From contig JAPWGK010000003.1 of NCBI GenBank assembly GCA_029641185.1, positions 1,984,001-2,048,000 of the forward strand: a DNA stretch of 64,000 nucleotides. Reading direction: 5' to 3'. The DNA comes from Pseudofabraea citricarpa (Eukaryota; Ascomycota; Leotiomycetes; Helotiales; Dermateaceae). Made by a program: the position numbers and the translations under genes. Below are positions 12,115 through 24,021 of the stretch, in pieces (within the stretch, counting starts at the first letter, position 1; every line of letters starts with the position of its first letter). The notes under the pieces were generated by a model. It did no database searches. It saw nothing but the letters and a program-made list of their open reading frames with translations, and was not told the DNA's origin.

Positions 12115-14205
12115 ATGGGTTCTCTTCAAGATGCTGTAACCGTTGACTTGTCTCATCATCTCAATGAGCATTCTAAAGCCCGCCATGAGAGTCCTCTGAA
12201 AGCGATCATCAAGTACATGGCATACGACGGCATGCTTAGTTTAGCGGGAGGTCTGTCTCAACCCGAGAGAAAATCCCACTCGTCAACTCGCAACTGATCT
12301 CATGAATAGGACTTCCTCATCCATCACTATTTCCTTTCCAGAGTATTTCCCTGGATACTTATCCAGCAGCTGTCGCGCTTGATGCAGCGAATCCTGAGCA
12401 AGTGCCTTCTGGCCTAGAAGTTCTCTCGATCTCTAAAGTCTCTCAGGGAAAGAACTCCTTGGATCTTACTACGGCTTTGCAATATGGTAAGCCAATAACA
12501 ACCATCTAATTACTACAAATATGTTAATATTGTCTCTGATAGGCGGTGGAATGGGTGATCAGACCCTCTTGAAATGGGCTCGTGATTTCACCAGTCTGGT
12601 TTTCCAACCCGCCAGTGAGGACTTTCAAATCCTCATGAATGCAGGAAACACCGATGCGTGGTCGAAGGTTGTCGGTCTGCTCTGCGAACCAGGAGAGGTC
12701 ATTATCACTGAAGAGTACTCTTATCCATCTTCGCAGTCGAAGTGGATTCCTCTTGGATGTAAAGCGGCTCCTATCAAGATGGACGAGAATGGGATGAGAG
12801 CGGATCATCTCGAGCAGACTTTGGCCGAGTGGGAGATCGTGCATCCTACTCAGAAACGTCCTCATTTGTACGTCTTAAGGATGTTATTTAATGTGTGGAT
12901 AACTCTAACGAGTGTAGGTTGTATGTCGTACCGGTTGGGAGTAATCCTGCTGGGACGACTATGGGCGCAGAACGAAGGAAAGCGATTTATGACATCTGTG
13001 TGAAATATGGTACGTCTCATACCCATCAGATCGAGATCGACATTACTTACTTACTGTCTTCTGCAGATATTATCATTTGCGAAGATGACCCATATTGCTT
13101 TCTCCAGTATCCCACATATGACTACAGCGTGCCATCAGCAACACCCGAAAAAGTCTCATCCGAGAACTTCCTCTCATCTCTTGTTCCATCGTTCTTGAAA
13201 TTCGATCATCAGGGTCGCGTCATTCGATTGGATACTTTCAGCAAGGCATGTATTCCCTGCTTTGCCAGAATGAGTAACTGTTTTCAAACTAACTTCTCTA
13301 GACCCTTGCGCCAGGAAACAGATTAGGATATTTTGTAGCAAACCCTCTGTTCTCGGAGAAGCTATTACAGGCTACACAGGTAGAAACACAAGCTCCTAGT
13401 GGCTGGTCACAAGTAAGCCCTCCCATTGATTGACAACTACTTAAAATGCGCATGATTTTAATTACCGCCCTAGGCTATCGTGATGGGACTCTTAAACAAA
13501 TGGGGCACACCCGGCTATATTCAATGGCTCGGAAACCTGCGCGATCAATACCAGATCCGACGTGACTGGATGGTAAGCATACCCTTCACCTTCATACTAC
13601 CTCTTGTCTTTCACTTGCTAACTCTGGAAATCAGTGCGATGCAATTGCCACAAAGTTCGCCATCAAACCTGCTTCTTCCCTCAGCATCCCGGGTGCAGAA
13701 GGACTCGTCGCACTGTCTAAAAGCAGCAGCACACCACTATTTAGTTTCGTGCCACCTACCGGCGGCATGTTCATCTGGTGTAAAGTCTACTTCGCAGGAA
13801 ACGCGCGATTCGAGAAGTTGAAGACTGATCCGGCATGTTTTGATCCCGAGGAGGTTTGTGCTGATGGGCTATGGATTGATCTTTGTAATGCAAAGGTAAA
13901 GAGAATTTTTTTCATGTCTACGAGATGAGCTATTTTGATGATTAATTATGATAGGTTCTTGTGACTCCGGGCTCTTATTATATTCCTTGGCAGGGGAAGG
14001 AAAAATCGACCACGAATGCGAGAGGCGGCGAGGAGGGGATTGGGCATTTTAGATTGGCTTTCTCCATGACGACTGTAAGTTTTCCGTACATCCTTCTTTT
14101 CGATGCATGTTTTGCCTATGATATCTAACTCCCACGCAGAAAGAAGAGATGGATGAAGCTCTGCAGCGTATGGCAAATGTATTTGAGAGTTTCTGGCAAA
14201 ACTAG
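12115..14205 (+). CDS. PLP aminotransferase, Aro8 / 2-aminoadipate type
   Basis: Ten exons: 12115-12250, 12310-12486, 12543-12867, 12918-13009, 13067-13245, 13302-13412, 13474-13572, 13635-13895, 13955-14074 and 14140-14205, joining to 521 residues, close to yeast Aro8 (about 500). Class I/II fold motifs are in order: LAGGLPHPSLFPF, NAGNTDAW, GSNPAGTTM, EDDPYCFLQYP, and the PLP-lysine motif TFSKTLAPGNRLGYF, with a C-terminal GIGHFRLAFS arginine region. The family transfers amino groups between aromatic amino acids (or 2-aminoadipate) and 2-oxo acids in the cytosol. Intron 5 (13246-13301) starts GCATGT, so it must be a GC-AG intron. Together with the CYP504-like P450 at 24 kb it hints at phenylalanine/tyrosine breakdown. 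Confidence 0.93.
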
Positions 14206-14351
14206 GCAGTTATTTATCAAAGTCTCAACTCAAAATATTTGACGTATTTTTTCCCTTTATTTTCTCCTCTTCTACTGTTTTCTATGATGAAGCTGCAATG
14301 ACGACATCCTACAAAGGCTAGCCAGATCAGTTGGAGGACAATAATCCACAT

Positions 14352-16308
14352 CTACTGTTCCACACACTCGAAACTCTCATAATCATCCGCACTCCCACCC
14401 AGAAAACTCGCGATTTGTGGCCACGGGCATAATTTCCTCGTCGTCGCATCTCCATTCGGCGGTTTCGAAGACACAATATAAGATGGCGCCACGCCAGTCT
14501 CTACCCATGTCGTAAGAGCTTCCAGCGTCGCATACGTCCCAGGTACATTACTGTCCTCACTCGGAACTGCTCCACAATGTCCACCACCTGGAATCATGAA
14601 CAAGCGATACCAATCCGATACATCAGCATGGAAAAAGGTCTCGATCTCAGTCAGATGTTGGATAGGTAGAACGGCAGGGTTCAAAGGATCCGTCCATCCT
14701 TAATTGCAACATATATTAGCCACCAACTAATAGATCGAGGAGAAAGGAAAAAAGGAACAAGAAGTACCTTGAGTCGTTAAAAACTTGCCACCAGAGTTGT
14801 GGAACGAACTGAGGTCAGGTGACAAGTGGTTTATAAACTGCGATGCTTTCTCATCGATTATATCGATATCAGACCCGTAGTTGAATTTACTCGCGTTCCA
14901 TGAGAGGTCATCGTAGACGAGATTTTGAAGAAGAGGCACCGCGTAGGAGTTGGAGAGCGTCGTTTCTTCCTGCAGCCATTGGCTCTCGGAACCGAGTGAG
15001 AAGCCCGGGTAGATTTGTGAGCCAGTCCATTTGCGACTATCGAATGGGCCGGTATAGCTTTATTACTGACGTTAATTTATTTTGTTTTTCTCTCTCTCTT
15101 TTTCTGTTCGTTTCTGCTTCTATGGAGGAAAAAAAACAGGGAAAGAGTGTAGTTTAAGAAACACTTACAAAGCTGTAGCCGTTCCAACTTGTTCAGCTGT
15201 CAAGCAAACTGTCTGGTTATTCTGTACGGGCGAAACATCTGCAGAGCATTGGAGACTGCTGATATCGAAATCACACGCGAGTGGATTTTCAAGGATACCA
15301 TCTTCCACGCCATCAATGGCATCGCATTTTGCCACGACCGAATCGGTAATGAAATCCAAAGCCTCTTGAGGCAAGAAGCCATCCCCCTAAGTCCAAATCA
15401 GCTCCCCTCCAAATCTGATTCTCGCCAAACAAAAGAAAGAATACAGAAGGCAGGAAATAAACTCACAGAAGCTTTCACATGATTAAAGATAAACGACACC
15501 ATGAGATGCGAGTAAGAATTTCCAGGACAGCCAGCATAGATACCATCAAAGATGTCAGGATGGTACAAGGCCAGCGCGTAAGCCTGCCCACCACCCGTCG
15601 AGCAACCACTGTAATAACTATACTTTGCCTTCTCGCCGTAATACTGACCAGTAAGTTTCTGAGCCTGCACCGTGAACGTAGCGATGGAGTTGCGGATCCA
15701 ACTGAGGACTTGGTCTTGGTTGTGGAAGAAAGGCACATATACACCTGGTGCGGTTGGAGCACCTGTGTCTGCAAGCGTATGGCCCGAGTCGCCACTTCAC
15801 TAAGATATCAGAACGAGAATCTTCAAAGGCGAGGAATCAGCAAGCTTACGCAGCGACGGCATATCCTTTCCCGAGATTGAGAACCATGGCCGCGATGTCT
15901 AATTCGCCACCGAATCCACCATTTCCTATAATCTCTTTAATATGTGTTCTACGTGCTGTTATTTCTTCGCTTCTTACCAACAGAGAGATATCTCCCATTG
16001 TAATCTTTTTCGTCCGGTAGCCAAAGCTGAAAGTTCAGGATCGATTTGTTAGAGCTATACTCTCCTCCGTATTCGATTTTCCCAGTGACTTGACAAAATG
16101 GGATGGTATTATTTCTACTGATATTGGCAATTACCAAATCTCCAGTAGCAATATAAGTTGACGACACAATTGAGACATTGTTAGGGAGCTCTGTAAGAGC
16201 GTCAATGAATCCAGAACATATTCCAGTACCTGTACTATCTCGGGTAATAACCGAGGCAGCGATACTCGAAATGAATGCGAAGAAGAAACAAGTAGCAAGG
16301 AAGAGCAT
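14352..16308 (-). CDS. Secreted tannase / feruloyl esterase family protein
   Basis: Minus-strand exons are 16308-15978, 15925-15850, 15794-15467, 15386-15169, 15057-14768 and 14698-14352, giving 529 residues, the usual length for feruloyl esterase B/tannase. The chosen ATG gives a clean signal peptide (MLFLATCFFFAFISSIAASV); an in-frame ATG 34 codons upstream would only bury it. The catalytic CS-D-HC set is complete: YSGCSTGGGQ with the nucleophile Ser and its disulfide Cys, GWTDPLNP with the Asp, and PGGGHCG with the His-Cys pair. Many N-glycosylation sites occur. The enzyme hydrolyses esters of hydroxycinnamic or gallic acid outside the cell, freeing aromatic acids from plant cell walls. 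Convergent with the aminotransferase, whose stop is only 146 bp away. Confidence 0.93.
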
Positions 16309-16932
16309 CTTGACAGCAAGGCAAACGATAACCACCAAATCAGAATGGAGAAAAAGGAAGGAGAGAGAGACTATAAGTATGACAAGAGCTAAGATCCGGA
16401 GGACCGCCATTTTTGTGATTTTTCTCTTCTTTATCCACTTAGTCCCACTCAGTTCGCAGCACGTTAAGGTTCATTTCAATTCACCCGAACCAAGGCCATG
16501 GGCGTGGACCAGTTCTGACTCGGGAACAGTGCGATTGATTCCAGTCTGATCGAGATTTGAGATCTTTTGAAATGAGGGGAACCTTGTTCCTGCCCCCATT
16601 GTTGCATAGGAAACCGCTGGTTAGTACGTCGTAGTCGCTCTGCGGTCGTCGGCCCCGCACCGCCGAAGGAAAACATTAGCGAGGGGCGAGCTTTCTGTCG
16701 TGTCGGCGGCCCTGAACCGATGATCGTCAAGTCGAAGGATCTTGCGGCCCGGAGCACAAGAAATAATGTTGCTGCGGCTGAAAACCCCAAGCTAGTTCAC
16801 CGATCATCTGCAATGCTTAATATCGCTGTTGTGTCTTGGATGCTCGCGATTGGAACTTTATTGACCGCTTCAGCATTCACTGCAATAGGGATTCAGACTG
16901 ATAACTAAAAGTGCCCAACAATTATTCTTACC
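16309..16932. promoter_or_regulatory. Divergent promoter region between esterase and AtuA-family genes
   Basis: About 620 bp between two divergent starts, so it should carry both promoters. ORFs here are short and domain-free. GC-rich in the middle (16610-16750); no operator recognised. Confidence 0.5.
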
Positions 16933-18948
16933 ATGCCGTCCAAACGTAACATCAGAATAGGAAATGTCTCCGGAGCGTAAGTACTCCTCTCAGGATTTTG
17001 TATCTTGCTAACGTACTGCAAGCACGGGAGATGAGCCGAGCGCGATGCGCCGCATGGTTCAGAGTGGCTGCGTCGATATCATCACAGGAGACTGGCTATC
17101 AGAAATGAACATAGCCTGGAACGCAATTGTAAAGGAAGACAACCCTTCCCTTGGTTACGAAACCGGTTTTCTCACACAGCTTGAGACATGCATTGAAGAG
17201 ATAGTCGAGAAGAAACTCAAAGTGATCACAAATGCAGGTGCTCTCAACACCGCTGCTCTGAAAAAGAAGGTCGAGGAATTATGTCAGCTGCGAAATTTGA
17301 AGGTTACTGTTGCTAGTGTGATTGGAGATGACATTTCAAACATCCTCAAGTCTGGGAAAGAATGCCTGGATTTGAAGCATTTAGATCACAGTGATTGGAA
17401 TCTGCGCGATTGGGAAAGAGAAGAGGCTATTACATGCGGCGTCGCATATATCGGCGCATGGGGTATCGTATCAGCGTTGAACGAAGGTGCCGATATAGTT
17501 ATCTGTGGGAGAGTGACTGATGCAAGTCCAGTCATTGGAGCAGCTGCATGGTGGTACGGCTGGTCGGAAGACCAGTATGATGAATTGGCTGGTGCATTAG
17601 TAGCAGGACGTATGGGACACCATAACCGAATATATTTACATCAAAACTGACTACTTTTAGATTTGATTGAATGTGGTCCTTATGCGACTGGAGCAAACTT
17701 TTCTGGGTTCAAAGAGTTTCTTCCCTCGTTGGTAGACTTGCCTTTCGGCATTGCAGAAATACTCCCCTCCGGCGAATGTATAATCACAAAGCCAGAAAAG
17801 ACGTCGGGCATTGTCAACAAGTTTAACATTACTGTCCAGTTCTTGTATGAGCTCCAAGGAGAGCTTTATTTGAATCCCGACGTTGTAGCCGATCTCTCAG
17901 AAGTCAAGATTGAAGATTTGTCAAAGGATAAAGTCATTGTTTCTGGAATCAAGGGTTTGCCACCTCCAGCTACTACCAAAGCCATGATTGCAGCAACAGG
18001 TGGCTATCAGTGCGAGACCACATTCTATATCAATGGTTTGAACGTTGAAGAGAAGACGAAGATGATGAAGCAGCAACTCGAATTCATGTTTAGGAATTCT
18101 AATTTCAGCAAATTATCGATCGAACTTTATGGTTCTCAAGCTACAAATCCAAACTCGCAACAGGCAGGCACAGTATTCTTGAGAGTCTTCGCTCAGGCAA
18201 GAAGGAAAGAGGATATTGATGCGCCGAAGTTTCGCAACATAGTATATGCCTTGAGAATGCAGAGCTATCCAGGTATGTATGATCTCTCCTATCCAGATAT
18301 TATCATACTGAATGCACAGGATACCACATGAATCTCGACTTCCGAACCATGGATCCTAAGCCTTTTATGGAAATCTTTCCCGCTTTGATACCAATATCAG
18401 CAATCCAGCATAGAGCCATCGTTGATAAGAAGGCAATTCCAATCAAAGGACCCACAAAAACAGCTAACTATCCGATCACTCGACCATCATACGAGACAAA
18501 ATATCCTACTGAACTTTCGTCGTTTGGAGAGTTAGTTGGAGCGCCATTAGGGAGTATTGTCCACGCTCGGTCTGGCGATAAGGCAAACAACTCCAATGTT
18601 GGATTCTTTGTGCGAAACGCCGATGAATATCCTTGGCTTCAGAGCTTTATGACAGTAAACAAACTGAAGGAGTTATTTGGCGAGGATCTGACTCAAGGGG
18701 ATAATGAGATCGAAATTAGGATTGAGCGAGTGGAGTTTCCTAACATCCTGGCGGTCCATTTGTGAGTAGTTTTCGAAACCTTTTTGAACTCTACTAACAG
18801 AAGTCTCAGCCGAATCTTAGATTTCTTAGACGGTGGTATCGCAAGTAGCTCTCGAGTAGACGGGCTTGGCAAAGGTGTTGGGGAGTACTTGAGAAGCCGA
18901 CATGTAGGTATTCCGCAGCTATTTTTGAATCGTGGTAGAATTGATTAA
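16933..18948 (+). CDS. Acyclic terpene utilisation AtuA-family protein (DUF1446)
   Basis: Exons 16933-16976, 17023-17609, 17661-18272, 18320-18761 and 18810-18948 encode 607 residues, matching the family length. Characteristic stretches appear in order: NVSGATGDEPSAM at the N terminus, VICGRVTDASPVIGAAAWWYGW, VAGHLIECGPYATGANFSGF, the QSYPGYHMNLDFR block, GSIVHARSGDKANNSNVGFF, and the C-terminal LGKGVGEYLRSRHVGIP. Bacterial AtuA belongs to citronellol/acyclic-terpene catabolism. The fungal members are mostly uncharacterised and are often next to acyl-CoA or carboxylase genes, but none is visible here. It is cytosolic as far as can be seen, with no signal or membrane segment. The regulator at 19233 and transporter at 22047 are close neighbours, so a shared catabolic role is plausible. 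Confidence 0.93.
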
Positions 18949-19232
18949 ATGGGAACTTCACCTTAGTGAGAGGTTGGCGCGATTATAGATTCCACATATC
19001 ATCGTAAAGAGAGCTGGACTTAGCATTATTTTCGAGAACATTTCACATGTCGTGGCTATGCAGATGAGCTGTCAATATTCCTCTCTCACGATGCAGTTCG
19101 TGAAAGTAATTTAGCTCTGGCTCGTAAAATTATCGATAAAAGGGATTAGAGGCTTGCTGATATGCTCGAACCGTAGACAAAGCCCAGGGCTCGCGATATT
19201 GACTGTGCACTTGGTGGCTTGTGCTCACTGGT

Positions 19233-21610
19233 TCAGCTTATTCCCATCCCTTGATCTTGAGTTTGATCAGATAGTACAGGTAAGAAACCATCATATCCAT
19301 CTAAGTACCCTAGCCAGTCTTGGGACAATTGTATGACGGGATCATCATTATACTGTTGGTGGTATAGATGTTGAAGGTCGCCAAAACAATTTCGAAACTC
19401 CGAATCCACTGCAAGTGGTGAAGCTTGAGTATATTGGTCCGGCATCAGTGTAGGTTCGTTTTGATACCAAGGGTTGTTTTGATGAGAGGGGGGTATATAG
19501 CCGGAGACGGCATCTGCCTGTAGACGTGATTGAGAACTGACGGAATATGGTGGTTCTTGTTGAGTCTGTGGATTTGATCCCAACTTGATTGCATCCACAA
19601 GAACAGCATCCGACAACCGGTCGAAGACTTCATGGCAATGTCTCAAGGCATTCCATCGCTCACTCACAGCCACAAGAACATTAGAACAAGCACGGGTATC
19701 GTTAACAATTTCGATTGTCGTAGGGCTTGACTCTAACATGGCGCCAGTCCGACTTTGCTTCCTCTGTTCACGGAAATGACAAGAGACGGCATAAATATAC
19801 GAAAGGCCTGCCATAAAAACGGAATGTAAGGTAATCCAAGAGTAGTTAATTTTTCGAGAACGGTGTAGAGATGCGTAGAGCAAAACAGCTTTCTTGGAAG
19901 AGTTGAAGATCTTTTGTAAGGTCGCTGGCTCTTTTGAAATATCGGAAAGCATTGGAGAAGGTCGGAAAAGCATTAACATTGCGTTCTGATACAGGATTTC
20001 GTACCATTCTTTTGATTTGAAGCTTGAATTTTGCTGAGGTGCAGGGCTCAATCCATGGGACTCCACGAGTGCAAGATTCTCGGTCTCTCTCCACCATTCC
20101 TCCAACTTCATTGCTAGATCATCTCTTGAGCGATATATGGCAGACTCGAGTTGGTCGGGACCTCTTCTTTTTGGGCCATGCAAAGCTCGCATGATTTTTC
20201 CACAGAGAAGACGATAACGAACAATGTGTACGAAGATCGAGGTTCTTTTGTTGTCATTCTCAACATCCGACAATGCAGGACTGGCGAATACAGCGGTTGG
20301 TAATTCAAGATCTATATCATCGATATTGATCGCCAAAGGCCTTCCTAGTGTGATGCTCACTACCCGATCCATTGAAAAGACACACCAGAAGCATCTTCGT
20401 CTCACCTCTTGGTTCTCAAGGGCTTCTGGGGAGCTTCCTTCGATGCTCTTTATTGGATATGCGGACTCCCTATGAAGCCCTAACTCGTACGCCGTCCTGA
20501 CGGCAATCCCTACTAAATGCCACATGCTCGCTGAAGTATCCTGAATCGAACTTCCCGTGCGATACTGACACAACAACAGTATAGCCTGGAGACTCTTAAG
20601 CCCACCAGCTTGAAATACTTCACCTATACGTGACATGGCTCGTGTGTGGTGGCCTTCTGCACTAGGTAGCATTTGCCAGTCATATTTGTACACATTGGCG
20701 TTGGCAATTGCCAAGACCATGTCAAACACAAACGCCTCGAACCCATGAGCCATATAAAATGTTGGGTCCGAATAGATTGACTTGGTGATTGTTTTGATGA
20801 AAGATGGTAGAAGAAAAGGATAAGCAATATGGTCATGAGCAAGGTAGCTATCAACAAGTCTTACTGCAAGATCTTCTTGGGGCAGTGCTTCAATACCGTC
20901 TTGCCTATTGTGTGGTAGATGGTTATTATGTACTTCACCGTCAGATACTCTAATATTTGTCGAAAAGGACTTGCCAAAAGTGTCTGCCATGTTAACACTT
21001 GCTCGAACAAGGTTTGCAAAGAGGACTCCACTCGTAGAACCCAGATATTGACGTTCACCTGCCGCATTCGAAGCCAGGAATGAGACTTCGTTCATTAAAT
21101 CATTCGCTGGAGCTGGTGCTGGAGCTGAAACCGAAGAAGACTTGAAAGACATGTCAGCATATTTAGAGAAATTTCTGATAACTCGAATCAATTTTGAGAA
21201 GCAAGACCTCTTTGAATGCAAGAGGTGTTGTAGAAAAGTAATCACGAAGGTGAACACACCATATTTTCGCTTCCTACAGGCTGCACTGATCTCTGCTGTG
21301 ATTCCATGCTCCCCGCATTCATTGTTTCTGGGGATTGGGCATTTGTGGAGATATCTGGGGAAACTTGGGGTCGAACGCTCAATTGCCTGGCGGTCCTCGA
21401 ACGAGCGAGCTCCCCTGACAGAGCTTCATTCTTTGCTTCGGCCTGTCTCAGCCGCCGTTCTAGAGATTGGATATGTTCCTTATTCTGCGTCGGTGCCCGG
21501 GTCCGATCTGTGTATACGCAACCAGTTCTAGCTTTTTGACAATTGCTACATGTTGGCTGAAGCATATCACACCTGCATTTGCGCCGGTAACATCGATCAC
21601 AGGAACCCAT
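19233..21610 (-). CDS. Zn2Cys6 fungal-specific transcription factor
   Basis: Minus-strand exons 21610-21278 and 21140-19233, joined in phase across a 137-nt intron, give 746 residues. The protein opens directly with the zinc cluster CDRCYRRKCRCDMLQPTC then SNCQKARTGCVY. A coiled-coil dimerisation segment follows (EHIQSLERRLRQAEAKNEAL). The fungal_trans domain occupies roughly residues 200-550, with typical SMWHLVGIAVRTAYELGLHRE and QEVRRRCFWCVFSMDR. The C-terminal tail is Gln/Asn-rich and could activate transcription. It lies between the AtuA-family gene and a divergently transcribed Dal5-type transporter, so it is the obvious candidate local regulator. Bound motif and inducer are unknown. 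Confidence 0.93.
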
Positions 21611-22046
21611 ATGTCACGGAGTTCAGTGAAATCCAACAATACAATTACAATTGCAACAATATTGTGCGGTGGTCGTACAGGATCAATTTCGGGCGGCGGA
21701 GCCGAAGTCCTTTATGAGAAGTGACGAGTGAGATGTGCAAGAGTGGGGAGGAGGTGGAGTATTTAAAGCTGCCAACTCACGGAAATATACCCGGTCGGTC
21801 ATCCACGCCGAAATAAAAGCTTAGTGGCGAATGAAAATGCTTGCATCAACAAAATGTTACCAGCCATGAGAACTCCGCAGTGTATCCCCACAATCTCCGC
21901 CCGTTGAACCCCTTCACAGTCACCGACATTTGCTTGGGCCTTGTCTGGATCAATTACAACGCAAACATATAAGTTCCCCAGGTTTCTCCATGGTATCTTC
22001 CTGAACGTCAGAACTTGCCATCATCTTGTATCCTTGAACCGCAACC
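21611..22046. promoter_or_regulatory. Divergent promoter between regulator and transporter genes
   Basis: A 436-bp divergent intergenic region with several CGG triplets, including CGGCGGAGCCG at about 21694 and CCGGTCGG at about 21791. These are the kind of sites Zn2Cys6 proteins bind, but no assignment is possible by eye. Confidence 0.45.
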
Positions 22047-23778
22047 ATGACGGCAAACGATTCCCTGTCATTTGACGCAAGCGCTCCGACGAAAGACTCC
22101 CCAAATTATGTTGAGGATAGCGAAAAAGGCCACAGCTTCGGTAATCAAGACGATGTGTCCATCGACCAAGCCGAGAATAAGGCCTTGATATGGAAGCAAG
22201 ATCTTCGGATTGTGCCTCTGTGTGCAGCCATTTATCTGCTTTGCTATCTGGATCGATCAAACATCGGTTAGTCTCTCAAACCAACAGAAGAGAAACGATG
22301 CTAACAAGGTCTTGAGGCAATGCGAGAACATTGAATGCTAATAAAGGGCACGACCTTTTGACTGAAACTGGCATGACAGCATATCAGTACACGTATGTTA
22401 GTCTGTAGTTATCTGTGTCCACGTGCTTACAGTTACTAGCATCGCCCTGATGGTTTTCCTGGTCGCATATGGAATTTTCGAAGTCCCCTCGAACTACTTT
22501 TTAAAAAAGCTTAGCCCAAGCAAATGGATCGCTTTTTTGATGTTTTCCTGGGGCTCCATTACAGTCGGACTGGGTGGAGTTCAGAGCTTCGCATCCGTGA
22601 CAGTTGTTCGGTTTCTGCTTGGTGTATTTGAAGCAGGATTATTCCCGGGCCTTGTTTATTATCTGACCTTTTGGTATCGCACCGAAGAGCGTTCGATTAG
22701 AGTCGCATTTATCTTAGCTTCTGCAACTTTAGCTGGAGCTTTTGGAGGAGCCATCGCTTTCGGGATTGGACACATGGATAGAACCCATGGTCTTTCAGCT
22801 TGGCGATGGCTTTTTATACTCGAGGGGATTCCCAGCATTTTGTCTTCGATTGCTGTATATTTCTTATTGCCAGACTATCCAGAAACCGTCAATTGGCTCT
22901 CTCCAAAAGAGAAGGCTCTTGCAATTGAACGTCTTCGCCATGAAGGCTCCCATGGGCAGGGCAAGGGCTTGACTTGGGCAGAAGCACGAAAAACCTTGAC
23001 CGAATGGCGTCTTTATGTCCACTACGCTGTAAGCATTTCATCTTGCGATTTTGATTTTGCTTCGCTGATATATCTTAGATCTACTTTGGAATTTCTGTTC
23101 CGTTTTCGTCTCTATCGTTGTTTACTCCAAGTATCACTGCTGGTTTAGGATTTGCAAACTTGAAATCTCAGCTCATGACCGTGCCACCATATGCGGTAGC
23201 ATGTAAGTCCACTACGCCTTATTTGGGATCCGAACTAATTTTAACTGCCTAGATGTGGTAACTATTCTCGTATCTTGGTCGGCCGATCATTTCAACGCGA
23301 GAGCTTTACATTCTGCTGTTTTTGCAACAATTGGTGCATGCGCATTCTTAGCCTCTGCTTTACTTCCCCCAACATCATATACGGTTAGTCTTTACTCTCT
23401 CGCCCGGCAATAAGCTTGACTAAAATTCTTTAGCAAAGATATGGCTGCTTAATTGTGGCCTGCTCAGGCGCATTCGCATGTATTCCTCCACTATTAGGAT
23501 GGCTTTCATCGAATCTACATACGACGGGAGCAGTCGGGCTTGCCATTGCATTAAATATCTCCTTTGGAGCTCCAGGTCAGATCACTGGTGTATGGATCTA
23601 TACAGCCAAAGAAGCGAAGAAGGGGTATCCAACCGGCCATTGGGTTAATGCCGGCATGTTATTCTTTGTAGCGGGTGGATGCCTTTTGCTTAGGTTCTAC
23701 TACATGTTCCTAAACAAGAAGCTACTGAAATCTGGGAATGTGGAAGTGAATGGGGTCAAGAGGCTATACAGATACTGA
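22047..23778 (+). CDS. MFS transporter, Dal5-like anion:cation symporter family
   Basis: Exons 22047-22266, 22317-22392, 22440-23028, 23079-23202, 23253-23383 and 23434-23778 join to 494 residues; every intron is 47-50 nt. The protein has an acidic cytosolic N terminus, then 12 predicted membrane helices. Family motifs include RIVPLCAAIYLLCYLDRSNIGNA in helix 1, GIFEVPSNYFLKK, RFLLGVFEAGLFPGLVYY, WRWLFILEGIPSI and GHWVNAGMLFF. The Dal5/Tna1/Liz1 group imports small organic anions (allantoate, nicotinate, pantothenate and others) with protons at the plasma membrane. The substrate here is probably the compound processed by the neighbours (AtuA-family protein, CYP504-like P450). It is divergent from the regulator at 21610. 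Confidence 0.93.
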
Positions 23779-24021
23779 GTTATTTTGAAATAGAAACTAT
23801 ATAGCAATTTGAAAAACAATAATCAGATAGTCCATACAGTTCCATACCATTGAGTTTAACAGGATAAGATTTTTATACTCAAACTTGAATTTTCCTAATC
23901 GGTTGAGCGTGTGGCAATCATGACTTGTTTCAAGGCAAATCCTTTCTATGACTTAGCCAGTAATCGATAAACCAACATTAAACACCGGATCCAAGTTGCC
24001 AAAAGAAAAGTGAACTACTCT

